49,292 bases of DNA. Source: Actinomycetes bacterium. GTDB lineage: Bacteria; Actinomycetota; Acidimicrobiia; Acidimicrobiales; Bog-793. The translations under genes were made by a program, and so were the position numbers. The notes below the pieces were generated by a model, which saw nothing but the letters and a program-made list of their open reading frames with translations, made no database searches and was not told where the DNA came from. How positions within the stretch are numbered: position 1 is the first letter of the stretch; each line of letters begins with the position of its first letter. Shown piece after piece: positions 7,852 through 16,396 of the stretch. The stretch is from contig JAKBAA010000015.1 of NCBI GenBank assembly GCA_021809425.1, positions 1 through 49,292 on the forward strand. The letters run 5' to 3'.

Positions 7852-9213
7852 ATGCTCCAGCCCCTTGATGAGTCCCGACGCAAGGTCCGCCCCCAAGGGG
7901 GCGGCCGCATCCCACCGCACAACCTGGAGGCCGAGGAGTCGCTGCTCGGCGCGATGCTGCTGTCGCGAGATGCGATCGCCGTGGCGATCGAGCGGTGCGC
8001 CGCCGAGGACTTCTACCGCCCGTCGCATGCCCTGGTGTTCAGCGCCATCACGTCGCTGTACGGCAAGGGGGACCCGGCGGATGCCGTGACGGTGGCCGAG
8101 GAGCTGCGCCGTGCGGGCGTCGTCGAGGAGGCGGGCGGGGCGGCCGCCCTGGTGGCGCTCCAGGCGAACACGCCGGCGATCTCGAGCGCCGGGCGGTACG
8201 CGGCGATCATCGAGGAGCACGCCCTGCTGCGGCGGCTGATCGGGGTGGCCCACGAGATCGCCGAGATCGGGTTCAGCCTGCCCGACGACGTCACCGCCGC
8301 GGTGGACCGGGCCGAGGCGATGGTGTTCGAGGTGGCCCAGCGGCGGGCGAGCGACTCGGTGGCGGCCCTGAAGGACCTGCTCGGCCAGAGCCTCGACCGG
8401 CTGGAGGAGCTGTACGGACGGGGCGAGACGATCACGGGGGTGCCGACCGGCTTCACCGATCTCGACGAGCACCTGGCCGGGCTGCAGCCGTCCAACCTGG
8501 TGGTGGTCGGGGCGCGCCCGTCGATGGGCAAGACGGCGTTCGCGCTCGGGATGGCGGCCAACGCCGCAATGGCCGGGACGCCGGTGCTGTTCTTCTCGCT
8601 CGAGATGAGCCACCTCGAGATCGCCCAGCGGGTGCTGTGCGCCGAGGCGCGGGTCGACGCCTCGCGGATGCGCAACGGGCGCCTGCTCGAGCAGGACTGG
8701 TCGAAGATCAGCCACGCCATCGGCCGGCTGGGCAACGCCCCGCTGCACATCGACGACAACCCGAACGTGACGGTGATGGACATCCGGGCGAAGTCCCGAC
8801 GGATGAAGGCGCGCGAAGGCCTGGGTCTCGTGGTGGTCGACTACCTGCAGCTGATGACGGGGCGCAACAACGCCGAGAACCGCCAGGTCGAGATCTCCGA
8901 GATCAGCCGGGGCCTCAAGATCCTCGCCCGCGAGCTGGCGATCCCGGTGATCGCCCTGAGCCAGCTGTCGCGCGGCCTGGAGGCGCGTGCCGACAAGCGG
9001 CCGATGCTGGCGGACCTTCGTGAGAGCGGTGCCATCGAGCAGGATGCGGACGTGGTGATGTTCATCTACCGCGACGAGGTGTACAACCCGGAGTCGAGCG
9101 ACCGGGGTGCGGCGGAGGTGCTGGTGGCGAAGCACCGCAACGGGCCGACCGGGGTGGTGCAGCTGGCCTTCGTCGGCAACTACGCCCGGTTCGCCAACAT
9201 GGCACGGGTGTAG
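7852..9213 (+). CDS. dnaB: replicative DNA helicase
   Basis: Hexameric 5'-3' helicase of the replication fork, 453 residues. The N-terminal primase-interacting domain begins PPHNLEAEESLLGAMLL (about 21-37). The RecA-like domain has the Walker A GARPSMGKTAF (about 219-229), the Walker B LVVVDYLQLM, and later SQLSRGLEARADKRP and DLRESGAIEQDADVV. The ATG at 7852 gives the family's usual N-terminus; the frame extends upstream to 7564 only as non-homologous sequence. No intein interrupts it, unlike mycobacterial DnaB. The 353-base gap after rplI suggests it has its own promoter. Confidence 0.96.
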   Translation: MLQPLDESRRKVRPQGGGRIPPHNLEAEESLLGAMLLSRDAIAVAIERCAAEDFYRPSHALVFSAITSLYGKGDPADAVTVAEELRRAGVVEEAGGAAALVALQANTPAISSAGRYAAIIEEHALLRRLIGVAHEIAEIGFSLPDDVTAAVDRAEAMVFEVAQRRASDSVAALKDLLGQSLDRLEELYGRGETITGVPTGFTDLDEHLAGLQPSNLVVVGARPSMGKTAFALGMAANAAMAGTPVLFFSLEMSHLEIAQRVLCAEARVDASRMRNGRLLEQDWSKISHAIGRLGNAPLHIDDNPNVTVMDIRAKSRRMKAREGLGLVVVDYLQLMTGRNNAENRQVEISEISRGLKILARELAIPVIALSQLSRGLEARADKRPMLADLRESGAIEQDADVVMFIYRDEVYNPESSDRGAAEVLVAKHRNGPTGVVQLAFVGNYARFANMARV

Positions 9214-9333
9214 GCAGCCCGCCGCCGAGGCGGGGCGCGACCCGTCCGGGGTGCGGCCCGTCCCGGGCGCAGGCGCGCCCGAGGTGGGAGCGGGCACGGG
9301 GCGCTGCTACGGTCGCCCCGAGGAGGGAGTCCG

Positions 9334-10959
9334 CTGTCCGAGGCAGCCGTCGAGGCGACGATCGTGGTGGTCGACGACGTCGAGCCGAACCGCCGGGTGC
9401 TGGCCGCCTGGCTGGCGGCGGCCGGGTACGTGGTCGAGGAGGCGGCGAGCGGCGCCGAGGCGCTGGCACGCACGGCGGCCGGCGGGGTCGACCTGGTGCT
9501 GCTCGACGTCGACCTTCCCGACCGGAGCGGGCTCGAGGTGTGCCGGGCGATCAAGGGAGATCCGGCGACGGCGTCGGTGCCGGTGGTGGAGCTGTCGGCG
9601 ACCTACGTCGAGGCGGCCCACCGGAGCGCCGGCCTGCGCAGCGGGGCGGACGGGTACCTGACCGAGCCGGTCACCCGTGAGGAGCTGCTGGCGAGCGTCG
9701 AGGCGATGCTGCGCTACTCGGCGGCCCGGCGCCGTGCCGAGCGGCTGGCGGCGCGGCTCGAGCGGCTGAACGTGGCGACGCTCGAGATCAGCCGGGCGGA
9801 GCGGCTCGGGGAGCTGGTGGCGGCGTGCGCCGAGCAGAGCGCGGCCGTGGTCGGGGGACGGGCCGTGGTGGTGGCGGCGGCCGACGGGCAGGCGGCGCTC
9901 GCCCGGACGGGGCTCGGCGAGGTGACGGCGGTCGACGAGCAGCCGGTGGTGCCGGCGGCGCTCGGGGCGTCGCGGTTCCCGCCGTCGGACGAGCCGTACT
10001 CGGTGCACACCCGGCACCGGCTCGACCGGTCCGGGGCGCCCGCCGGGTTCGAGGCCGGGCGGAGCTACCGGGTGGTGGCGGTGCGCGCCCCGCGCGGCGA
10101 CGGGCGGGCGGTCGTGGGCGTCGAGGTGGCCGCCGGGGACGCCGAGGAGGTGCGCGAGGCCGACCTGGTGCTGCGCCAGGTGGCCCGTGCGCTCGGGGTG
10201 GCGCTCGGCAACCTCCATGCGCTGCGGGTGGAGCGGTCGCTCGTGCTGAAGCTGCAGCGCAGCCTGCTGCCGGGCGACCTGCCGGCGGTGGCCGGGCTGG
10301 AGCTGGCGGCCCGGTACGTGGCGTCGGCCGAGCATGCCGAGGTGGGCGGCGACTTCTTCGAGGTGGTCGAGCTGCCGGGCGGGCGCGTCGGCGTGGCCAT
10401 CGGCGACGTCCAGGGTCACTCGCTGGACGCGGCGGCGGTGATGGCCGGGCTGCGTCACTGGGTGCTGGCCTACGCCCTCGAGGGTCACCGGCCGGCGAGC
10501 GTGCTGACGCGGGTGAACCGCCTGCTCCTGCGCAACCACCCGGAGCTGATCGCCACGGCCTGCTACGGCGAGCTGGACCTGTCGACGGGTCGGCTGGTGC
10601 TGGCGAACGCCGGGCACGTCCCGCCGATCGTGTCCGACGGCGGCGGCGCCCGGTTCCTGTGGGCCCGGGGGGTGCTGCTCGGCGTGGAGGGTCCGCCGGC
10701 GGTCGAGCTCGACATGGTGCTCGCCGACGGGACCACGATGGTGTGGGTGACCGACGGGCTGGTCGAGCGACGGGGCGAGGCGCTCGGGGCGGGCCTCGAG
10801 CGGCTGCGGAGCGCTGTGGCGGCCGGCGCCGGGCCGGAGGTGCGGCTGGAGCAGCTGTGCGACCGGCTGGTCCGTCTGGCCGGTGCCCCGACGACCGACG
10901 ACGTGGCGATCGTCGCCCTCCGCTTCGACCGCCGCCGCCAGGCGCCGGACGGGCGCTGA
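9334..10959 (+). CDS. receiver-GAF-PP2C serine phosphatase (RsbU/SpoIIE-like)
   Basis: A response regulator whose output is a PP2C-type phosphatase, expected to dephosphorylate an anti-sigma-factor antagonist. In order: a receiver (about 1-125) with VVVDDVEPNRR and phospho-acceptor Asp in VLLDVDLP; a GAF-like region (about 135-300); and a SpoIIE-type catalytic domain with VGGDFFEVV, GDVQGHSLDAA, VTDGLVE and TDDVAIVAL as metal-binding motifs. I place the start at the CTG at 9334 because AGGAGGG lies six bases upstream and it restores the whole first receiver strand. The first conventional codon, GTG at 9364, would cut that strand. No anti-sigma or STAS gene is nearby. Confidence 0.88.
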   Translation: MSEAAVEATIVVVDDVEPNRRVLAAWLAAAGYVVEEAASGAEALARTAAGGVDLVLLDVDLPDRSGLEVCRAIKGDPATASVPVVELSATYVEAAHRSAGLRSGADGYLTEPVTREELLASVEAMLRYSAARRRAERLAARLERLNVATLEISRAERLGELVAACAEQSAAVVGGRAVVVAAADGQAALARTGLGEVTAVDEQPVVPAALGASRFPPSDEPYSVHTRHRLDRSGAPAGFEAGRSYRVVAVRAPRGDGRAVVGVEVAAGDAEEVREADLVLRQVARALGVALGNLHALRVERSLVLKLQRSLLPGDLPAVAGLELAARYVASAEHAEVGGDFFEVVELPGGRVGVAIGDVQGHSLDAAAVMAGLRHWVLAYALEGHRPASVLTRVNRLLLRNHPELIATACYGELDLSTGRLVLANAGHVPPIVSDGGGARFLWARGVLLGVEGPPAVELDMVLADGTTMVWVTDGLVERRGEALGAGLERLRSAVAAGAGPEVRLEQLCDRLVRLAGAPTTDDVAIVALRFDRRRQAPDGR

Positions 10960-11028
10960 CCCGTCCGACCCGGCCGGCCGGGGTCACCGGTCCGGGTCGG
11001 GGGGGCCGTCTCGGTCGACCAGGCGGCC

Positions 11029-11082
11029 GTGCCAGGTCAGCTCGGCGTGCCAGGTCAGCTCGGCGTGCCAGGTCAGCTCGGC
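11029..11082. repeat. three perfect tandem copies of an 18-bp unit over the SRPBCC stop codon
   Basis: GTGCCAGGTCAGCTCGGC occurs at 11029-11046, 11047-11064 and 11065-11082 without mismatch. The stop codon of the minus-strand SRPBCC gene (11073-11075) lies inside the third copy, so the 3' end of the gene appears to have been duplicated. Confidence 0.95.
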
Positions 11083-11552
11083 GTGTCGGGTGGGCCGGCG
11101 GGCGGGCTGGCCTCGCCGACGAGGCGGGCGAGGCGCTCGATGCTCTCGCCCATGGCGGCCTCGTTGCGGGCGGGGAAGCCGAGGCGCTCGATGAGCAGGC
11201 GGGTGAGCAGGTCGGAGCGGGACCAGTCGAAGGTCTCGGTGACGAGGGTGGTCCCGTCGTCCTGCGGGTCGAGCTGCCAGCGCCAGCGGGCGGCGCCGAC
11301 GTGGGCCCAGGCGATGCGGCGGCCCTCCTGGAACTCGACGACGGTGTTGTGCATCCGGTAGGGGACGCCGAGGCGCATGTCGGCCCAGAACTTGGAGCCG
11401 AGCCCGAGGCGGGTGGGGGGGCGGCCGACGATGCGCTGGACGGTGCCGGAGGCGTCGAGGAGGGGGTGCTTGGTGGGGTCGACGAGCACGGCGAAGCAGC
11501 GCTCGGGCGGGGCGGCGACGTGGCGCGAGGCGGAGACCGATCGGGTGGCCAT
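11073..11552 (-). CDS. SRPBCC (START-like/polyketide cyclase) family protein
   Basis: A 159-residue single-domain protein of the helix-grip fold, which makes a cavity for a hydrophobic ligand; its function is unknown. SASRHVAAPPERCFAVLVDP is a typical first strand and helix. LGLGSKFWADM and WQLDPQDDGTTLVTETFDW are mid-fold strands, and the C-terminal helix is AAMGESIERLARLVGE. The ATG at 11552 is preferred over longer frames because homology starts there. TACACT seven bases upstream fits leaderless transcription. It is divergent from the response regulator gene. Confidence 0.82.
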   Translation of the reverse strand: MATRSVSASRHVAAPPERCFAVLVDPTKHPLLDASGTVQRIVGRPPTRLGLGSKFWADMRLGVPYRMHNTVVEFQEGRRIAWAHVGAARWRWQLDPQDDGTTLVTETFDWSRSDLLTRLLIERLGFPARNEAAMGESIERLARLVGEASPPAGPPDTPS

Positions 11553-11577
11553 GGCCGGCAGTGTACGACGCCACCGC

Positions 11578-11603
11578 GAATCGCCATCTGGAATCGCCAT
11601 CTG
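11578..11603. promoter_or_regulatory. perfect 13-bp tandem direct repeat in a divergent promoter
   Basis: GAATCGCCATCTG occurs at 11578-11590 and again at 11591-11603, between the SRPBCC gene and the two-component operon. OmpR-family regulators usually bind direct repeats, so this is a candidate site for the adjacent regulator (inference). Confidence 0.4.
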
Positions 11604-11655
11604 ACGGACAGCTGGCCCACAGGGGGCGCACAGCAGGAGGGGCGAGACTGGGGGG

Positions 11656-12354
11656 GTGCAGGAGCAGCAGGCGCGCATCCTCGTGGTGGACGACGAGCCG
11701 AACATCACCGACCTCGTGGCGACGGCCATGCGCTACGAGGGGTTCGAGGTGGACACCGCCTACGACGGGCGGACCGGGCTGGACAAGGCGGTGTCGTTCC
11801 GGCCGCAGCTGCTCGTGCTGGACGTGATGCTGCCCGACCTGGACGGGTTCGAGGTGGCGCGGCGGTTGCGCCAGGAGGGGCGGCGGGTGCCGATCCTGTT
11901 CCTCACGGCCCGGGACGCCACCGAGGACAAGGTGCGGGGGCTGACTCTCGGGGGCGACGACTACGTGACCAAGCCGTTCAGCCTGGAGGAGCTGCTGGCG
12001 CGGGTGCGGGCGGTGCTGCGGCGGGTGACGGCGAGCCCGGAGGAGGAGTCGAAGCTGCGCTTCGCCGACCTCGAGCTCGACGAGGAGACCCGGGAGGTGT
12101 TCCGGGGGACGACGCCGATCGAGCTGACGCCGACCGAGTTCAAGCTGCTGCGCTACCTGATGCTCAACCCGCGCCGGGTGCTGTCGAAGGCGCAGATCCT
12201 GGACCACGTGTGGGAGTACGACTTCGGGGGCGACGCCAACGTGGTGGAGACGTACATCTCGTACCTGCGCAAGAAGATCGACTCGCTCGGGCAGCCCCTC
12301 ATCCACACGCTGCGCGGCGCCGGCTACAGCCTCCGGGTGCCGACCGGCGGGTAG
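11656..12354 (+). CDS. OmpR-family response regulator
   Basis: A 232-residue two-component regulator. The receiver has ILVVDDEPN, phospho-acceptor Asp56 in LLVLDVMLPDLDG, LTARDA and the switch lysine in YVTKPFS. The C-terminal winged helix (about 130-230) carries LTPTEFKLLRYL, the recognition helix around ETYISYLRKKID, and HTLRGAGYSLR. It resembles the actinobacterial MprA/TcrA type. The GTG at 11656 has AGGAGGGG about twelve bases upstream. The cognate kinase gene begins five bases after its stop codon. Confidence 0.95.
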   Translation: MQEQQARILVVDDEPNITDLVATAMRYEGFEVDTAYDGRTGLDKAVSFRPQLLVLDVMLPDLDGFEVARRLRQEGRRVPILFLTARDATEDKVRGLTLGGDDYVTKPFSLEELLARVRAVLRRVTASPEEESKLRFADLELDEETREVFRGTTPIELTPTEFKLLRYLMLNPRRVLSKAQILDHVWEYDFGGDANVVETYISYLRKKIDSLGQPLIHTLRGAGYSLRVPTGG

Positions 12355-12358
12355 GGCG

Positions 12359-13969
12359 ATGGCGGTCGCCGGGACCCGGGTGCCGGGCAGGCCGGGCCGG
12401 TGGGTGCGGGTGCGGGCGGTGCTCGGTGGGGGGTCGCTGCGCACCCGGCTGCTGGTCGGCCTGGTGGTGCTGGCGGCGCTCGGGCTGGCTGCCACCGACG
12501 TGGTGGTGTACGGCGAGCTCAACGCCTACCTGAACAACCAGGTGACGAACGAGCTGGAGGCGGCGTCGAGCAACCTGCGGGTGGACTGCGCCAACCCGTC
12601 GCCGGTGTCCGGGCTGCCGTTCGGGGCGGCGATCCAGGTGGTGAGCTCGAGCGGGACGACGGCGTGCGCCGTGCCGAGCGGGTTCCGCCTGTCGGGGCTG
12701 CCGCCGCTGTCGAAGCTGACGGCGGGGTCGAGCTACTCGGCACGCGGCAGCGGGACGTCGACGGCGGCGGCCGGTGGGTACCGGGTGCTGGCCTCCCAGG
12801 CCACCCTGTCGTCGGGGCCGGGCGGGTTCGGCTTCCGGGTGCCGGTGGTCGCCCTCGTGGCCATCCCGCTCGGGCCCAACCAGGCGACGCTCCACCGGCT
12901 GCTGCTGGCCGAGCTGGCGGTGTCGTTCGCCGTGCTCGTGGCGCTCGGGGTGGTCGGGGCGGCGGTGGTGCGGCTCGGGATGCGGCCGCTCGGCCAGATG
13001 GAGGCGACGGCGGCGGCGATCGCGGCAGGGGACCTGTCGAAGCGGGTGGAGGACGACGACGAGCGCACCGAGGTGGGCCGGCTGGGCCGGTCGCTCAACG
13101 TGATGCTGGGCACGATCGAGCGGTCGTTCGCCGAGCAGCAGGCCTCGGAGGCGCGGCTGCGGCGGTTCCTGGCGGACGCCTCGCACGAGCTGCGGACGCC
13201 GGTGACCTCGATCCGGGGCTACGCCGAGCTGTTCCGGCGCGGGGCGGCCGAGCGGCCGAACGACCTGGCGCTCGCCATGCGCCGGATCGAGGACGAGGCA
13301 GGGCGGATGGGGCTGCTGGTGGAGGACCTGCTGCTGCTGGCCCGGCTCGACCAGGGGCGGCCGCTCGAGCAGGACCGGGTGGACCTGGCGGCGATCGCCA
13401 CGGACGCGGCGGCCGACGCCCAGGTGACCGAGCCGGACCGGCCGGTGACGGTGGAGGTGGAGCCGGACGTGGCGGTGTGGGGGGACGAGCAGCGGCTGCG
13501 CCAGGTGGTGGGCAACCTGGTGCAGAACGCCCTGCGGCACACGCCGGCGGGGACGCCGGTGACCGTCGGTGTGGCGGCGGCCGGGCCGGCGGCGCGGCTG
13601 TGGGTGCGGGACGAGGGTGCGGGCATCCCGCCGGAGCACGCCGCCCGGATCTTCGAGCGGTTCTACCGGGCGGACGCGTCCCGGACGCGCAACCGCGGGG
13701 GAACCGGGCTCGGGCTGTCGATCGTGGCGTCGATCGCCGCCTCGCACGGCGGGCGGGCCTACCTGGAGACGGCCGTCGGCGAGGGGGCGACGTTCGTGGT
13801 GGAGCTGCCCCGCCTCGTCGACGGGGTGGTCCCGGCGGGGTCAGCGGTCGGTGCGGTCGAGCCCCTCGAGGTGGGCGGTGTCGTTGAACCGCCGCAGCAG
13901 GTTGCGGCCGGCGACGGCGACGAGGACGGAGATGGAGGCGTTGTCGGCGCCGACGAAGGCGAGCGGTGA
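12359..13969 (+). CDS. membrane sensor histidine kinase (HAMP)
   Basis: Partner kinase of the preceding regulator, 536 residues. A first membrane helix (about 28-48, LLVGLVVLAALGLAATDVVV) and a second (about 180-207) enclose an extracytoplasmic sensor of about 130 residues. HAMP follows, then the H-box FLADASHELRTPVTSIRGY with His near residue 276, N-box VVGNLVQNALRHTP, DEGAGIPPEHAARIFERFYR, and the G2 box GGTGLGLSIV. The ATPase domain ends at about residue 490. The last roughly 45 residues (acidic, Gly/Val-rich) are read through the opposite strand of the downstream phosphatase gene and are probably not functional. Confidence 0.93.
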   Translation: MAVAGTRVPGRPGRWVRVRAVLGGGSLRTRLLVGLVVLAALGLAATDVVVYGELNAYLNNQVTNELEAASSNLRVDCANPSPVSGLPFGAAIQVVSSSGTTACAVPSGFRLSGLPPLSKLTAGSSYSARGSGTSTAAAGGYRVLASQATLSSGPGGFGFRVPVVALVAIPLGPNQATLHRLLLAELAVSFAVLVALGVVGAAVVRLGMRPLGQMEATAAAIAAGDLSKRVEDDDERTEVGRLGRSLNVMLGTIERSFAEQQASEARLRRFLADASHELRTPVTSIRGYAELFRRGAAERPNDLALAMRRIEDEAGRMGLLVEDLLLLARLDQGRPLEQDRVDLAAIATDAAADAQVTEPDRPVTVEVEPDVAVWGDEQRLRQVVGNLVQNALRHTPAGTPVTVGVAAAGPAARLWVRDEGAGIPPEHAARIFERFYRADASRTRNRGGTGLGLSIVASIAASHGGRAYLETAVGEGATFVVELPRLVDGVVPAGSAVGAVEPLEVGGVVEPPQQVAAGDGDEDGDGGVVGADEGER

Positions 13970-14590
13970 CGACCGGGTGGCCTGGGCGAGGACGGCGGCG
14001 ATGGAGACGGCGTGGGCCACGACGAGCACCCGACCGCCGCGGTGGCGCTCGGCGAGGTCGCTGACGGCGGCGCCGGTACGGGCGAACAGGTCGTCGTTGG
14101 ACTCGGCGCCAGGGACGACGTCCCAGCGCTCCTCGAGGAACACCCGCGCCGCCAGCGGGTCGCCGGCGGCGATGCGCTCCCGGTAGCGGCCGCCCTCCCA
14201 GTCGCCCATGTGGACCTCGATGAGGCGCGGCTCGACCACCGGCTCGAGCCCGAGCCGGCGGGCCAGCGGGGCGGCGGTCTGGTGGGTGCGCTGGAGCGGG
14301 GTGACGTAGCAGGCGTCGAAGCTGGTGCCGGACAGGCGCTCGGCGAGCCGCTCGGCCTGGGCCTCGCCCTCCTTCGACAGGGGCGGGTCGCCGCGGCCCT
14401 CGACGAGCAGGAACGGGCGGTCCGGGTGGGCGGCGGCCGACTCGCCGTGGCGGACGAGGACGAGCTCGCAGGAGCCGGGCGGGTGCTCGAAGCGGACCTG
14501 GCGATAGGTGCGGGTGACCGCCGGCTGGTCGGCGCTGGCGGCGCCGGGGGGCGGGGCGGGGGGGTCGGTCGCGTCGTCGGGTGCGGCCAC
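13841..14590 (-). CDS. histidine phosphatase (phosphoglycerate-mutase-like) family protein
   Basis: Acid phosphatase/mutase fold with phospho-acceptor LVRHGES near residue 46, a DPPLSKEGEAQAERLA segment, the conserved RTHQTAAPLA, and the second catalytic histidine in VLVVAHAVSIAAVL. The C-terminus RRFNDTAHLE is family-typical, so this gene is real across the 129 bases where it overlaps the kinase gene antisense. The GTG at 14590 has TAGGAT six bases upstream and no ribosome-binding site. The 249 residues include about 40 extra Pro/Ala-rich residues at the N-terminus. Substrate unknown. Confidence 0.9.
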   Translation of the reverse strand: MAAPDDATDPPAPPPGAASADQPAVTRTYRQVRFEHPPGSCELVLVRHGESAAAHPDRPFLLVEGRGDPPLSKEGEAQAERLAERLSGTSFDACYVTPLQRTHQTAAPLARRLGLEPVVEPRLIEVHMGDWEGGRYRERIAAGDPLAARVFLEERWDVVPGAESNDDLFARTGAAVSDLAERHRGGRVLVVAHAVSIAAVLAQATRSSPLAFVGADNASISVLVAVAGRNLLRRFNDTAHLEGLDRTDR

Positions 14591-14606
14591 GGGCGCATCC
14601 TACGGG

Positions 14607-15449
14607 TCAGGCGAGGCGCTCGAGGACGACCTCGACGGCGAGCGAGGCGAGGTCGCCGCCTTGGTAGATGCCGACGACCGGGGCGACGTCGGCGTAGTCG
14701 CGCCCGTGGGCCACGGCCACGTGCCGGTCGCGCACCGGGGCAGCGTTGGTCGGGTCGACCGGGTGCCAGCGGCCGAGGAACACCTCGACCCAGGCGTGGC
14801 TGGCCCCCGTGACGGGCGCACCGAGGGCGGCGTCCGGGGTCGGGTGGAGGTAGCCGGAGACATAGCGGGCCGGGAGGCGGAGGTGGCGGAGCAGGGCCAG
14901 GGTGACGTGGGCGAAGTCCTGGCAGACCCCGCTGGCCTGGTCGAAGGCCTGGAGGGCGGAGGTGGTCACCTTGGTGGTGCCCGGCTCGTAGCGCAACCGG
15001 TCGGCGACGAGCGCCGCGACCGCGTCGACGGCGGCGAGCGGGTCGAGCCCAGCGGTGGCGGTGGCGGCGAGGGCGCCGAGGGACGGCTCGAGCGGGACGT
15101 AGGAGGTGGGGGTGAGCAGCTCGGCATGGGCGTCCTGGACGGCGCCGGTCAGCAGGTCGTGCCAGGCCGGCCGGGGCGGCTCCGGCGGGCCGAGCCCGGT
15201 GTCGACGACGCTGCGCCCGACAAGGTCGAGGCGGTCGTGCGGCACGTGCAGGTCGACGGCGAGGACGTCGGTGCCCCAGTAGTCGCGATAGGCGAGGCGC
15301 GTGGCGTCCGGCACGACGTCGACGGTCGCCTGGACGACCGACTGGCGGTCGGTCGAGCGCGGCAGCAGGCGCAGCTCGTTGTACGAGGCGACGACCGGTG
15401 CGCCGTAGTGGTAGGTCGACCGGTGGGTGGTGCGGATGCGCCAGGTCAC
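14607..15449 (-). CDS. transglutaminase-like protein
   Basis: A 280-residue protein with an N-terminal all-beta domain (residues 1-150; TWRIRTTHRSTYHYGAPV) and a transglutaminase-like core. The catalytic Cys is in SGVCQDFAHV, His in GASHAWVEVFL and Asp in WHPVDPTN. Such proteins act as peptidases or amide-transferring enzymes. Third gene of the ATP-grasp/alpha-E/transglutaminase cassette; its GTG overlaps the alpha-E stop codon (GTGA). Comparative-genomics papers (from memory) predict that these cassettes make or modify peptides. No product is known. Confidence 0.92.
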   Translation of the reverse strand: MTWRIRTTHRSTYHYGAPVVASYNELRLLPRSTDRQSVVQATVDVVPDATRLAYRDYWGTDVLAVDLHVPHDRLDLVGRSVVDTGLGPPEPPRPAWHDLLTGAVQDAHAELLTPTSYVPLEPSLGALAATATAGLDPLAAVDAVAALVADRLRYEPGTTKVTTSALQAFDQASGVCQDFAHVTLALLRHLRLPARYVSGYLHPTPDAALGAPVTGASHAWVEVFLGRWHPVDPTNAAPVRDRHVAVAHGRDYADVAPVVGIYQGGDLASLAVEVVLERLA

Positions 15450-16396
15450 CGGGGGGCGCCAGCCGGTCGGTCCAGGTGCCAGGCGGCACCGGGGCGGTGG
15501 AAGTAGCGGGCCGACAGGCTGCCGGTGGCGAGCGAGCACGCCTGCTCGAGGCCGGCCAGGACCTCGGGGAGGCGGTCGACGAGCTCGGCGACGCGCCGGT
15601 ACTCGAGCCCGGCGCGGGCCTGGCCGAGGATGCGCCTGGCCTCGTCGATCGAGCCGTCCGGCCGTCGGTCGCCGTCGAGGGCGGCCAGGCAGGACTCGGC
15701 GAGGCGGAGCGCCGAGGCGGCGCTGCGCGGGAAGTGCGGGTCGAGGAGGAGGAAGCGGACGGCTCGCTCCCCCTCGACGGCGCCGCGCTGGGCCCGCAGG
15801 AAGGCCTCGTGGGCGGAGCACGAGCGCAGGGTGGTCACCCAGTCGGCAGGGCTGGTCGACAGGCTGGCGCGCACGCCGAGCAGGCGGGCGGTCATGTCGA
15901 CGCGCTCCAGGCTCCGGCCGAGCACGAGGAAGCTCCAGCCCTCGTCGCGGCGCATCGTCGACTCGGCGATGCCGACGGCCGTGGCGACGCGGGTCTTGAC
16001 GAAGCTGGCGAAGCGGAAGAAGGCGTGCGGGCCGCTCGCCTGGGTCGTGGCGACGCGCCGGCCGAGGCTGACGTAGGTGGCGTTGAGGCACTCCCACAGC
16101 TCGCTCGACAGCACCTCCCGGACGCCCCCGGCGTTGTGGCGGGCGGCGGCGAGCGACGAGACGATCGAGCTGGGCTGGTCCCGGTCGAAGGCGAGCAGCG
16201 CCGTGGCCTCGTCGAGGTGGGCGGCGGCGCCGTGGGCGCCCATCACCGAGCACAGCACCGAGGCGGCGAGCTGCTCGTCGCTGTGGGGGTCCTCGAGGAG
16301 CTGGTGGATCTGGACGTCGAGGATCCGGGCGGTGTCGTCGGCCCGCTCGAGATAGCGGCCGATCCAGAACAGCGACTCGGCGATCCGGCTCAGCAC
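15446..16396 (-). CDS. alpha-E domain-containing protein
   Basis: An all-helical 316-residue protein of the alpha-E family. The start MLSRIAESLFWIGRYLERAD is the hallmark, and RRDEGWSFLVLGRSLERVDMTARLL marks the second repeat-like half. Its biochemical role is unknown; it is nearly always encoded with a circularly permuted ATP-grasp protein and a transglutaminase, so it is probably their partner. It overlaps the upstream ATP-grasp gene by seven bases and the downstream transglutaminase by four. Confidence 0.93.
   Translation of the reverse strand: MLSRIAESLFWIGRYLERADDTARILDVQIHQLLEDPHSDEQLAASVLCSVMGAHGAAAHLDEATALLAFDRDQPSSIVSSLAAARHNAGGVREVLSSELWECLNATYVSLGRRVATTQASGPHAFFRFASFVKTRVATAVGIAESTMRRDEGWSFLVLGRSLERVDMTARLLGVRASLSTSPADWVTTLRSCSAHEAFLRAQRGAVEGERAVRFLLLDPHFPRSAASALRLAESCLAALDGDRRPDGSIDEARRILGQARAGLEYRRVAELVDRLPEVLAGLEQACSLATGSLSARYFHRPGAAWHLDRPAGAPR

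Noticed and set aside
11553..11729. Longer start for the SRPBCC protein
   Set aside because: The extra residues are antisense to the response regulator's 5' end; the fold starts at 11552.
13841..13969. Kinase C-terminal tail as an extra functional domain
   Set aside because: Its composition follows from reading the conserved phosphatase gene antisense, and the kinase ATPase domain is already complete.
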